Origin: Cladophialophora immunda | Taxonomy: Eukaryota > Ascomycota > Eurotiomycetes > Chaetothyriales > Herpotrichiellaceae | DNA: 64,000 nucleotides | NCBI RefSeq assembly: GCF_000835495.1 | Contig: NW_015622541.1 | Span: 5,828,001 to 5,892,000, forward strand | Direction of reading: 5' to 3' | Part shown: positions 1 through 11,184 of the stretch, piece by piece | Layout of the letters: each line of letters opens with the position of its first letter | Position numbering within the stretch: position 1 is the stretch's first letter | Made by a program: the position numbers and the translations under genes | The notes under the pieces: generated by a model | The model's input: the letters and a program-made list of their open reading frames with translations, nothing else | The model's database searches: none | Told to the model about the DNA's origin: nothing

Positions 1-2932
1 GCTGAAGTGTGTTCGGATATATGTAATGTCGTGTGGCTTGAGAAACAGGGGTAAGCGGCCTTCCCCGTCTGGAGCAGATTGACGAAGCCACTTGGACCGG
101 CCCGCACGTGGTTGCATCATTGTGGAGTGTATGTTCTGTACTAACCCAGATACTATAGTCGGAAGTCCACCTTTCCGGTGTGCATTGGTGGTGGAGGACG
201 AGTCAACCAGGTTGACACGAATGATTGAGAGCTCCGGATGATGTGCGCGCTATACACAGGACCGCCAGGCTGGGAATATGCCCCTGCACATTCGATGTCC
301 GCTAACCGACAATAGGTATTGTGCTAAATGGCGATGTTCGCACTTGGCTTTAGAAGAGGTTGACTGACCACCGGTCTGCATCAAAGCTAAACATCCATAG
401 AATAGTCTCGTGCGGGGGATTTGCTCACTGACTCTCAGCCCCTTGACTCCTTCAGCTACTCCTCAGTGAAGTAGCCGAAGGGAAAGATGGCCAAGTCAAC
501 AATCCTGCATGCTTTGTGCGCTGGCAGCACCTAGGAGTCGAGGTAATTTCTCGAGAATTTCTTTAATTCCAGACTGTGAGTAAAGAGGAGACCATCTGAA
601 GATACGTATGTGAGGCCGGTGACTTGAGGGGGCCGTGCTCATGAAGATGTGGCTCGGCAAGCCGAATTCCTTCTGATTCCTTCAACAAACATCGCCACTT
701 CTCGCAAATGCTTCTTTTGGATAGAGGGTTTAGGATGAAGTGGTGCACTATGGGTCGATGGGATACCAGGCTCATCGGACGAGTTTCTGTCCGTCAGGCG
801 GGAAGGTTTCGCATTCCGGAGAACGTATTCACTTGGTTGGAAGAAGGGTTGTTGCCAACTTGATCGCTGGTTCCTTGCTGACCAGACGAATCATTTCCGC
901 GGGCACAATGCAGACTGGGCTAGTACTTGTGCAAGACTTTGTTAGGTGTTTTACCTGGTTTTCAAAAGGAATGCAACCAACTGTCGAACGGCTCCCTTCC
1001 CCTGAATGTTCGATTACCTTGGTCAACCGCGAAGTTAGAGAAAGGCCCAGGCATTCAAGCTTGCAGGAATTTGAATCAGCCATCTGACTCTGCGCACAAA
1101 AAAGTGATAGCTATGACAATAATGGATCAACTTAACCACGTTTACTTGATGTCAAGATTCCGTGACGGAGTCTCTCAATGCTTGACTTTGTCGCAGTGGC
1201 TCAAAAACTTACCGATACAAACCGAGGCACCGGCATTGCAGCCTAAGGCCTTCAACTCCTCGGATCATCAAGTTGCCCTTGACCGAGCAATAGCTTGTAA
1301 GTGAGGGAAGACAACTGGGCGTAGCGTTCGAGGAGCAGAACATATCACATGACGAGCCGCTTGAGCAGAGGCTAGAGCGAGCCGAAGGCAATTTCACCTC
1401 ATTCCGCGCGCGAGCAGAGCTGATCTGTGACGAAGTTTGACGTTCAGTGATGAATTGGGTCAAATAAGACCCGGGGCAATCGAGCTTCTGACGCCTGGCA
1501 AGAAATCTCTCCCGAATCGCAGGGAGAGCGCGCACTTTTTCTTGGTTTGAAAGGCTGGTTTGAAAGGCTGATTCCTCGTCCATGCAACACCTTTATCAGT
1601 TCATCGCATCTCATTTTCATCCCCATCAAGGAATCCGCAACATGGAATTTTGACAGGAGCGCTTCCCAACTCTCCAGACTTCTGTCCGTGGGCCGATTTG
1701 GAAGCAGACGTTCCAGTTGTATACTCCCAGGTCTCTGTGAAGTATAAGCAATTGCTATCATTCAACGAAAGAAATAGTCCTCGGCTCGGACGCTGATCTT
1801 CGATTCTAAACAAGTCGAAAGCACATTCCGGCTGCAAAGATCTATTCTGAGATCTCTTCATGGCGGTGTTTGGATCAGTCCTCCCTGTTTGCAGTGCAGC
1901 ATAGCAAAAAGAAGCGTGGGATTTCATTTGGTGAGCAGTGATATGTTACGAACTCAATCCAGCGAGGCGGAACGCTTGCTGGGACCACCATGTGTTTATT
2001 TTCACTGAGGATCGGGCGGCAGATGCATGTGACTTAGGGTGCGATTGCAGATGGAGCGGTATCTCAAGCAGAGGCAAGTAATATAAGCGCTTTAAATCAG
2101 CTTTCGAGGTTGCTGTCAGTCAGTGCAGGAGGGAGGGAGGCAGACGGAGGCGCGCACCTCAAAATTGACTCAGTGTCACGTGAGGCTTGGCATTGCTGGC
2201 CTTTGCTGCGCCTTCGCTGCACAGACTTTTCTTCTGTCTACCACACTGTGCAACTCCTTGACCAGGAGCAGCAGCCTTGCACCGTCAGAAATCCCACGGA
2301 ATGAAGGTCGAGTACAAGTGGAATTCTCTATCCTTCCAAGCAAGGGTCGGCAATCGAAGAAACTGAGGCCATTGGTGAGCTCTCCAAGCGGCAGATACTT
2401 CCAACAAGCTCGAAGCTCAAGACAGCTCTCCACCACTCATAGGGCACCCTTTGTCGTATCAATGACGATCAGCCTGCATGGCATTTGCGAAAAGGGCATT
2501 AGCACAGCAAACCAGAATGCTGGAATCTTCAACAACGGCAGCTTGCTGCACTTGCAGTGCATCCCACACTCCAATCCCTCCCCCAATCGCCCACGATCCA
2601 TCCCGCTGCGGAGAACAGCTACCGGCATGGAGTGGACTGCCCATCTGAGTAACTGATCGTTGCTTGCAGCGTCGATTTATTAATCCTTCGCAACCTATGC
2701 TGCACCGGGTGCTGCAGGTCTGGCTGCGGCGCCCAGCACCGCGAAATTGACAACCTTGTCGCATCGTCCCTCCTCCCGTCTCTGTGTCATCACTTTCTTT
2801 CCCTTCCGCAGCTTTCTTCGTTGTTGCGGCCAAAGAGCTGCGACTCTGGAGGTACGCCGCGAAAGCTCTTATACCGCTGCTGCTTTGCGATAACTTGGAT
2901 CCTGTTATCGTAGTTATCGCCTATCTTCAGAT
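1..2932. other. Intergenic, no supported gene
   Basis: Only short overlapping open frames on both strands occur here, with no recognisable domain, no consistent splice pattern and no codon pattern like the neighbouring genes. The last few hundred bases before 2933 are pyrimidine-rich and probably hold the promoter and 5' leader of the transporter gene. I see no RNA gene or mobile element. Confidence 0.5.
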
Positions 2933-4731
2933 ATGCCTACCACAATGTCCGCATTCTTTCAGTGGCTCTACCGCGAGACGGGCCTACAATCCATCTGCAC
3001 CTACGGCAACACTGACATATACCTAATCCTGCTAACTCGGTTTCTCCGCATGTTTGCCTATGGTGGCGCTGCCCTCGTTTTGGCAATCTTCTTGTACACT
3101 CAAGCGGGAGTTGATTGGAAGAAGACAGGCACATTTATGACTCTGACGTTGCTGGGAGATGCCGCGATCAGTTACGGGCTGACAATTGTGGCTGACAAGA
3201 TTGGCAGAAGACGTGTGTTGCTAATAGGATCTTTGCTAATGAGCTTTGCCGGCACGGTGTTTGCCCTGAGCAAGAATTATTATATGCTTCTGTTCGCTGC
3301 CATTGTGGGTGTGATTTCGCCGGGAGCACATGAAGTGGGACCGTTTCGTGCCGTTGAAGTATGTATGAGATACAGTCTCCTGATTTGATTTCACACCCCG
3401 ACACGCACAGAGACCTTCATTCACTTTACTAACCTCTTTGACTCCCATAGGAAGCAATCCTTGCTCAACTTTCCCCTATCGAGGCTCGTACAGACATCTA
3501 CGCCTGGTTCGCCGTGTCGTCCACCCTTGCAATGGCATGTGGCCTATTCGTCACCGGGTGGCTAACCTATGCTCAACGGACATACATGGAGCGTGACTGG
3601 AAAGAGACGTACCCTCCTATTTTTGGCCTCTATGCACTTCTCGGTCTGGTCAAGTTCTCCATCACGTTCCTTCTAAGCAAGAATTGTGAAGCCAGCGCCG
3701 CTGGGCAATATTCTTGGGCTCCAACCACCACAACAAATGCGATAGATGAAGGGGGAAGTCCCTCATCGGAGCAGACAAGGCCTCTCCTGGACGGCTTGCC
3801 TCGTCGATCATCGATGCCAAAGCACGCAAACGTGAGAACTACGGCCCGTACAACTCAACCTGCTCGGCCCGACTCCTTCTCTCGCCGCCTCCGCACCTCA
3901 CTCAGTTCGCCCTGGAAGGTCTCCCGCTCCTCTCTGCCCATCCTTTTACGCCTTTGTTTCTTGTTCGGCCTGAACGCATTCGCCTCAGGCATGCTTCCGG
4001 TAACCGTGATGAGCTGGTACATGTCCTGGCGCAGCCGATGGTTCCTGACTCACCGGATTGGCTATGCTTTAAGCGTTGTTTGGCTAGCAGCAAGCCTCTC
4101 GAATTTGTTCAGCGCCGCTGTAGCTCGACGGCTGGGACTCGTCAAAGCTATGGTCTGCACGCACCTGCCCAGCGCTCTGTTTTTGGCACTGGTTCCACTC
4201 GGGCTAGTGGCCTCGGGTTGGCAACTATTACTGATCCTCCTTCTCGCTGACGCGGTACTGGGCTCCATGGATCAGGCTCCTCGCGAGGCGTTCGTTGCGG
4301 CCGCATTTCTACCACGTGAAAGGACCCAGGTCATGGGAACGCTAAACTTTGTGAGAACCCTGGCGGCAAGCTTGGGCCCGGTGGTGACGGGACTCGTGTG
4401 GAGTAAGCAGAGGTGGTGGATCCCATTTGAAATTGCGGCTTTTCTAAAGATCTGCTATGATGTGGGCCTGTTAATCATGTTGCTGAAGACTCCTCTGCCG
4501 GAGGAACACAGGAGGGCTGTGGGCGGGCCGGTCGATGGCGAGGGTCAACAGATGAGAATGACTGCTGCCGACATGGATGTCAACGTCCTATTGGATGAAT
4601 TGGCCACCAACAGCGGTGGCTTGATTCCCCCGAGTGAGTTTGAAGTGAGTGACGATGAAGAAGAGGACGATAGAACGTTGGTAACGGAGGTGCGGGAGGA
4701 CACTTCCGGGCTACCAAAGTACGATGAGTAG
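2933..4731 (+). CDS. Major facilitator superfamily transporter
   Basis: Two exons, 2933-3358 and 3451-4731, give 568 residues. The intron starts GTATGT, has a CTAAC branch site near 3430 and ends CCCATAG; the frame stays open across it. The N-terminal half has several hydrophobic helices and the MFS loop motif ADKIGRRRVLLIGS after helix 2. A second block of helices follows a polar, Ser/Arg-rich central loop (roughly residues 220-310), and the tail is acidic. This is the usual 12-helix MFS layout with a long cytosolic loop. The substrate cannot be told from sequence. A second in-frame ATG lies four codons in (2945). It is about 30 kb from the peptide cluster, so a link to export of that product is not supported. 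Confidence 0.88.
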
Positions 4732-5336
4732 CAACATGTGTCTTCGGTGGGAGACGTTATCTCGTGGACGCCCCAGGGAAGTGTGGCCAGGGTTCGCACG
4801 CATAGCTGGCAGGACATAATGAGCTCTCTATTCTTTTCGTTGTTCAGATTCAGGGTGAATGTGCCAGCTTCATGTTCAATGGTCGTTATATTGGTGGAAG
4901 GATTGGAGAAAACGACTTTCTTGGCCTACCGAGACGACGAATACTTGGTACTTATATATGACGGCGAGTTTGTATATCGGTTGGTTGGGTGGTCTTTGAG
5001 TAGGGTGGGTATTCGATACTCATATCATTCTAGGCAAGACAAAATCTATCAGCGATGTTTGCTTGGTGGAAATGGTAATAGAATCTCGGCCAGATCCCTT
5101 CCATAAACTCCTTTCCTCTTATCTTCACCTCTAATCCATACGAGATTCAGGTTTGACCGATGATGACGGAAAGAATCATTGGCAAGGCTGAAAGGCGGCA
5201 AGGCTGAATGCCAAGACCGGCGTCGGCGAAATAAAGTCCGCGTTCCGACCCATGCAAATAAATTTGTTCAGCGTAACCGCAAATACAGCAGTGCTGGGTA
5301 TCTGCGTAAGAGTTTGGACTCTGGAAAAAGCGAGCT
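4732..5336. other. Intergenic between transporter and RPA43-like gene
   Basis: About 600 bp of 3' flank of the transporter followed by the upstream region of the next gene on the same strand. No coding or repeat signal is seen. Confidence 0.5.
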
Positions 5337-6683
5337 ATGTCAGTCCAGGCAAAGACCAGACACACCACAAGCTCGAAAACGGTGAAAGATGCCCAATCAC
5401 TGAGCCCACCTAAGAAGCGAAAACGCGAAACCGAGCCCATCGAGACTACGAAAAAGAAGAAAAAGCCGCGGACAGAGGATGGCGCAGAAACCCCAGCTGC
5501 AGTAGCGGAGCACCCTACGGAGCGGAAGGAGAAGAAAAAGAAAAAGAAACAGAAGTCCAAAGAGGAGGGCGATGTCGCTGCACGCAGGGTAGAAGAGGAA
5601 GAAGAGGCGCCCGTATCGCAGGACATAGAACCAGGAGACGACGATGCCGCTGAGGAAGACAACGAGCCCGATATAGAGACAGACGCAGTTGTCATGGATG
5701 GATCAGAAGCCGCGGACGGAGAAGAAGCAGAACTCAATCTACTGGAATCCGAAGATCCTAGCTCCTTCTACTCAACTCGCCTCTCACTCTACCTCTCGAT
5801 ACCTGCGATCTCACTTGAAGCTGCGAAGCCGTCGGTACTTGCAGTGCACCTTGCACCATTACTTCTGACATACTTTCCTCCCGCACAAGGAATTGTTCTG
5901 GGATTCTCTGACCCTGTCATGTCCGCACAACCTAACTCCGGCATCAATCTTCCCCTCTTACCTCCCCGAAATGGCGAAATCGAGGCACAAGCAGAAGTGC
6001 TTGCAGACACAGCTGACGAGTTTGGAGTATGTTGGGTCTGGCTCACCGCTACGTTTCTCGTGTTTCGACCTGAAAGAGGCGACGAGCTGTATGGGTGGAC
6101 GAATGTTACTTCGGAAGGCTTCGTGGGCCTGGTGAGCTACAACTACTTCCAGGCGGCCATTGGCAAGGCTCGGATTCCTGCGGAGTGGAAATGGAACGGG
6201 CCGAGCAGGGAACAGCTGCAGAAAACCAAGAAGGGCAGGAAGGGTCGACTGCGCGATGAGAGCGGCTTGGATGATGGGGAGGAACACGGCACACAGGAGA
6301 CTGCAACAACAGTGGTGGAGGCTCCATCCTCACAGTCCCTACTGGCCGATGACGGCGGACACTTTACAGACGCAAGCGGGACGAAGATCCAGTCGACGCT
6401 GAAATTCCGCGTGGCGGACACAGAAATAGTTCCGGCGCATGACAGGCACAAGTGGTCCTTGCAGATTGACGGCACTCTCCTAGATGATGAGGCTGAGCAG
6501 AGTGTGCTAGAAGAAGAACGCGGGAAATTTGAGCGGGCGCAAGAAACCAGTCGATCCAGGTCGCTGGGAGGTGAAGACGCAGCGGTGATGAGTGGAGCAT
6601 TGAGAAGATCGCTGAGCCGGGAAGGAAGTGTTGGCTCGAGGATTTCCGGACACACGCCGGCGCGGCATCGAGTGACTTATTAG
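5337..6683 (+). CDS. Probable DNA-directed RNA polymerase I subunit RPA43
   Basis: Intronless, 448 residues. The first ~130 residues are low complexity: Lys-rich basic runs (likely nuclear localisation) followed by an acidic Glu/Asp stretch. A compact domain at about 140-300 starts with SSFYSTRLSLYLSIP and includes LTYFPPAQGIVLGF, as in the RPA43/RPB7-like tip domain. The OB part follows, with the segment GFVGLVSYNYFQAAIG and then IPAEWKWNGP, a signature I associate with RPA43. A Ser/Glu-rich C-terminal tail contains a strand resembling the last OB strand (TLKFRVADTEIV). In yeast this subunit pairs with Rpa14 in the Pol I stalk and binds Rrn3. Fungal orthologues commonly carry long charged N-termini. 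The assignment rests on motif recognition without an alignment. Confidence 0.75.
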   Translation: MSVQAKTRHTTSSKTVKDAQSLSPPKKRKRETEPIETTKKKKKPRTEDGAETPAAVAEHPTERKEKKKKKKQKSKEEGDVAARRVEEEEEAPVSQDIEPGDDDAAEEDNEPDIETDAVVMDGSEAADGEEAELNLLESEDPSSFYSTRLSLYLSIPAISLEAAKPSVLAVHLAPLLLTYFPPAQGIVLGFSDPVMSAQPNSGINLPLLPPRNGEIEAQAEVLADTADEFGVCWVWLTATFLVFRPERGDELYGWTNVTSEGFVGLVSYNYFQAAIGKARIPAEWKWNGPSREQLQKTKKGRKGRLRDESGLDDGEEHGTQETATTVVEAPSSQSLLADDGGHFTDASGTKIQSTLKFRVADTEIVPAHDRHKWSLQIDGTLLDDEAEQSVLEEERGKFERAQETSRSRSLGGEDAAVMSGALRRSLSREGSVGSRISGHTPARHRVTY

Positions 6684-7108
6684 GAGCCGCTGTGCACTAT
6701 CTAGCAAGTTGACTGCCTATAAGGACGTGGGGGGTGGCCATGCCAATGATCTGACGACTCGTTCCTGATGATTTCTATATTTGCTTCGTGGTGGGCTTTA
6801 ACAATCGGCTCACCCTGATTGGTCAACGAAGTATATACGGGTGGTGGGGTGCGATGGGTGACGCAATGCCACTTGGGCACTTTACATAGCGCAATGAGCA
6901 TGGCCGGTCACGGTCAATGGAATGTCCCCGCAGGCACGCAAGAGAGACACTGCGCTCACCAATTCGAAACATGGCCGCATCATCATCCACGTGGAGAGTC
7001 TCATGAGCCTCTGTCTTCCTTCACTCCCCCTTTCGAAGCCACCGTTGACCTCTGACCACCAGCGAGCCGGTCTCCTTCCTCTAGCAGCGATCCAATCCCT
7101 CGCGGTTG
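6684..7108. promoter_or_regulatory. Upstream region of the Rieske-AIF gene
   Basis: A 425-bp gap between two same-strand genes. The final ~100 bp are C/T-rich, as expected for a fungal core promoter and leader. No clear TATA box was picked out. Confidence 0.35.
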
Positions 7109-9025
7109 ATGTTTAGCCGATCCACTGCCCGCTACTTCGCCGTCTGTTCTACTTCGTTCCGACCTCTTTTATTACCCAGCGCTTTCTCCTCTGCTGTTCC
7201 GCGTCCAGCCCTATTCCTCTTCCCTACCAGACCATCACCGCTGTCCAAGGCTTTCTCAGCCAGTACCTTTAGGATGGCGCAGCAATTTAAGCTCAAGGGC
7301 CTCGATAAGCTTGACTTGCAGGAGCTCGAGAAGAAAGAGGTGGAGGTCGAGGGCATTGAGGGTGGAAAAGTCCTCCTGTGCAAAGTTGGCGGGCAGGTGC
7401 ACGCAGTGAATGCCAACTGTACACATTATGGAGCGCCGTTGAAGTTGGGTGTCTTGACGCCAGAGGGAAGACTGACGTGTCCCTGGCATGGAGGTATGCA
7501 ATATCGCTACATCATGTGTTAGATAACCCATGTTCATCTGACGGATAGCTTGCTTTAACGCACGCACCGGAGACGTCGAAGACTCCCCTGCGCCGCTGTC
7601 GTTGAACGCATTCGACGTCATCGAGAAAGACGGTGGCGTATACGTCAAGGGCAAAGCGGCCGACATCAAAGGCGGAAAGAGAACCGTCAACATCAAGACC
7701 ACCCCATCTTCTCAAGAGAAGGTCGTTATCGTTGGAGGGTATGTTCCGCTGCGACACCCAAAAACAGACAGGTTGCTGACTTCTGGTGCAGCGGATCAGG
7801 CGCATTCGGCGCCCTCCTCAAACTACGCGAACTCGGCTACAAAGGTCATATCACAGTGATCACCCATGAAGGCTACCCGATCGACCGTCCGAAACTCTCC
7901 AAAGCCCTGATCACCGACGCCTCGAAGCTCTATCTGCAGCCCGAAGAGTGGTACTCGGAAGGCTCGATAGAATTCTTTCCGGATACCGTCACCTCCGTCG
8001 ACTTCGATGGCAAAACTGTCCAAACGAAGACGGGGAAATCTCTTCCATACACGAAACTCATCCTCGCCACAGGTGGCACACCACGGCAACTCCCTCTCCC
8101 TGGCTTCAAGGACAATCAACTGGGTAACATCTTCCTCCTACGGAAAGTCAGCGATGTGCAAAATATTGTGACCGCCGTGGGCGACAAGGGCAAGAAGATT
8201 GTCATTGTCGGCTCCAGCTTTATTGGTATGGAGGTCGCGAACGCCCTGGCCAAGGAAAACTCCGTAAGCATCGTGGGTATGGAGTCCGCGCCGCTCGAGC
8301 GCGTAATGGGCACCGAGGTCGGCAAGATATTCCAGCGCACCCTCGAAAAGAACGGTGCGAAATTCTACTTGAACGCCGGTGTTGACTCCGCTTTGCCGGC
8401 ATCGAAGCTCGCCAATACCGTGGGGTTAAGCTCGGTGGGCGCCGTGAAACTAAAGGATGGCACCGAACTCGAAGCCGATCTCGTCATCTTGGGAATTGGC
8501 GTGTTCCCGGAGACAACATACCTTCGCAACAACCCCAAAGTGCAACTCGAGAAAGACGGCAGTATTGCCGTCGACGAAAACTTCGCGGTCAAGGGACTGC
8601 AAGACGTGTGGGCGATTGGCGACATCGCGACCTACCCCTACCACGGGCCCGGAGGGAATGGCACCCCCGTGCGCATTGAGCACTGGAACGTCGCGCAGAA
8701 CATGGGTCGCGCTGTGGGAGAGTTGATCGCTCAACCCGGCAGCAAGCCGAAACCCTTCATTCCCATCTTCTGGTCAGCCCTCGGTGGCCAGCTGAGGTAC
8801 TGCGGTGCCACGCCGAACGGATGGGACGAGCTGGTGCTGAAAGGAGAGCCCGAGAACAACAAATTCGCGGCATTCTATTGCAAAGGCGACACGGTTGTGG
8901 CGATGGCAAGCATGATGATGGACCCTATCATGGTCAAGTCCGCCGAGTTGATGAGGCACGGCAAGATGTTGAGCAAGAGCGATATCCAAAGTGGCAAGGA
9001 CGTCTTGGAGGCGGCTTTGTGGTGA
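7109..9025 (+). CDS. Rieske-type apoptosis-inducing-factor-like NAD(P)H/FAD oxidoreductase, mitochondrial
   Basis: Three exons, 7109-7493, 7549-7738 and 7792-9025, give 602 residues; both introns split codons cleanly. Residues 1-55 are Arg/Ser/Phe-rich with almost no acids, a typical mitochondrial presequence. A Rieske domain follows with the [2Fe-2S] ligands C104-T-H106 and C124-P-W-H127, the second pair completed across intron 1 (CPWHGACF). The FAD fold starts near residue 187 with VVIVGGGSGAFG, intron 2 falling inside this loop. The NAD-binding fold starts near residue 328 with IVIVGSSFIGMEVA, and the FAD-contacting segment VWAIGDIATYP follows. This order matches AIFM3/AIFL-type proteins. 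A second Met at 7274, just after the presequence, could start a cytosolic form. The first ATG was chosen because it keeps the presequence. Confidence 0.88.
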
Positions 9026-9474
9026 TATGAGCCGGCCTGGTTGTTCAACGGGAACTTAAGGTGATGTGTCTCGCGAGTACTCGAGGAGGGTGGCTGCTGG
9101 AGCGTTGTTGCAGAGCTCCTGCGCAGTTTCTTCCTGTGCCTCGATGCCACAACGACGTTGGAATTCCGGAAGAGACAACACAAGAAAGAACAAGCCTGTT
9201 ATAAGAGGCGTTCTATATAAGTGCCGTAGATTCACCCGAGCCCTGATGCAATATCTTGACGCTGGATTGTTCTGAGTGTATTTCGCTGTTCACCATTCCA
9301 TGCTCTTTTATCTGGAGCTCTTGTGGCTGGGTTATATTCAACGTGCCTGGGCAACGCGTCTGTTGTCTTCATGTGCATAGAGGCGTGGGATACGGGGTTT
9401 GGATGTCGCACGGCGAAGAGACGTGCGCCTTTTTTCGGACGCTCGTAGCGCATATAAGTAAATGCAGCGGTGAG

Positions 9475-9503
9475 GACGACGACGACGACGACGACGACGA
9501 CGA
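9475..9503. repeat. (GAC)n microsatellite
   Basis: Nine uninterrupted GAC units followed by a partial unit. It creates spurious poly-Asp, poly-Arg or poly-Ser frames that inflate overlapping ORFs. Confidence 0.95.
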
Positions 9504-11170
9504 AATCCAGGTGGTCTCGCTGCGACGCCTTGGCCCGGGGCGTCCGGGAACGTTGGGACAGCAGGAGGGGAGAGCAAGAGACAAACAAAGAGGACGGCCT
9601 GGCCTAGCCTTGCCTTGCCTTGGTATTACTCCATGACTCTCTTGACTGCGTCTCTGTAGGAGAATCACTGGATCCCGGACTCGGTACACCGAGCGGAAAA
9701 GGCTGTAGTCAGAATAGCTGCTGCTGCTCGCTTGCAGGCACAATGAGCAGCCGCCACCACCACCAGATCCAGGCTCCATACCGAGTACTCGTAGTCCAGT
9801 CTCCAGACCGCATTGCAGCAGCGACGGGACCGAGGACTCTGGACCTCGTACAGCATAATCCATACAGCACTCCGTTCGCACCATACCCTATCCTCAAGTG
9901 GAAGGAAGGGCGCGCGACAGGACGCTTATGCAGGGGGAAAGAAAGTAAACGAGAATACTCGCACCTACTCATACTACATACCTACCAGGAAGCCCGGATA
10001 ATAGTCCACAAATTGCCTTCCGGACCAGTATGGGATTCTGGACACGTCGTCTCTCCCACCGACATTCTGGCTGGCACTTGGGACGTACCAGGGGGAGGGG
10101 GATTTCGGTCTTCTGTCCCATCCTGATGTAGCCAATGCACCGGCACCGGTATCGACGCAGCGGAGAACAACACTTAGTACGGAGTACGTCGAGCGTTCTC
10201 GAACGCGGCGCCTCGGGCATCTAGTCTCTGCCGCGCACTTTTGGAGTCAGTCGCCAACAGCGACGGACGGTGTCTCGCTGGACTAGGTGGAGACAATGGT
10301 CTGGTCCTCATGGGCCGATAGAGACGAGCAGGATCGTTTTCTGTTTGCGGAGGCGTAGAATTGTTCGAGGGGAAGTCGTTGGATCTTTCTTTGATGGGGG
10401 TGGGATGGTCGTCGACATGGAGTCCCGTCTCAGTCCTACGGTATACGACCTCCTGGCGTAAGATACTCGGACCTTTGTGGGAGATCCAGACCGAGTACCG
10501 AGTAGGCTGTGCTGAACTGGAAGGCAAAGAGAGACTTCCCACAGTTTTCACCGTTGTTTCACAGCATTACGGGGAATATGTGGTCAGACGTGACAATGGA
10601 AACAACTTCTCCCAGATCAGGCCAGCCAGGCCAGGTGTGAACAGAGCGTCCCAGGGCGGTGGATGTTCAAGTCCTGAGGGCTCCAGATACCCGCATGCGA
10701 CTCGGAGAGCCCCTTAATTTTTTGACGACTAAGTACAAGAGGCAGAGAACTTGCTGGCTCCTCGGTGACATCCTGGGGCTCTTGCACGTTGGGCCCGCGA
10801 TCGAAGAAGCGAGGAGACGAAAACGTGCTGGAAGACTCCACTTCAATACTATGTAGTTGGATGGGTCGAGAGAATGGAAATGTGGTCGCTAAGGGGTCCG
10901 CAATTGACCAATTCGCAGTCCTGAGATGGCCATCTGACGACCCTCTTTTCGCGCACTCGTTCTTTGTGCTTAAGCGAGATTTGGCCGTGATTTGGGGTTC
11001 CCTTGGAATCTTTCCGCACTCCTCGTCAAGGAACACCTTGGGCCCCGTAAATTGGTGGATGCCCTGGACAGTGTTCTCTAGTAGTGGATGGTGGCCTGAG
11101 TGGTTCGCAGCTTCCAACAAGTCGATGGCCACTGGCACTGGCATTCGAGAAGCCCCAAGCTATACGAGGT

Positions 11171-11184
11171 ACGGAGTACTCCGT
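11171..11184. repeat. Perfect 14-bp palindrome ACGGAGTACTCCGT
   Basis: The sequence equals its own reverse complement. Partial copies occur at 10177-10187 (GTACGGAGTAC) and 11933-11942 (GTACTCCGTA), with looser GAGTAC relatives at about 9783 and 10495, all inside the gene-poor region. Confidence 0.8.

Noticed and set aside
2123..2656. 177-codon ORF before the transporter gene
   Set aside because: Ser/Arg/Cys-rich and overlapped by equal-quality frames on the other strand; no motif.
2933..4731. MFS transporter as the exporter of the RiPP product
   Set aside because: It is 30 kb away with many unrelated genes between; proximity gives no support.
9256..9636. 126-codon ORF containing poly-Asp
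   Set aside because: Produced by the GAC microsatellite; the opposite strand has equally long frames.
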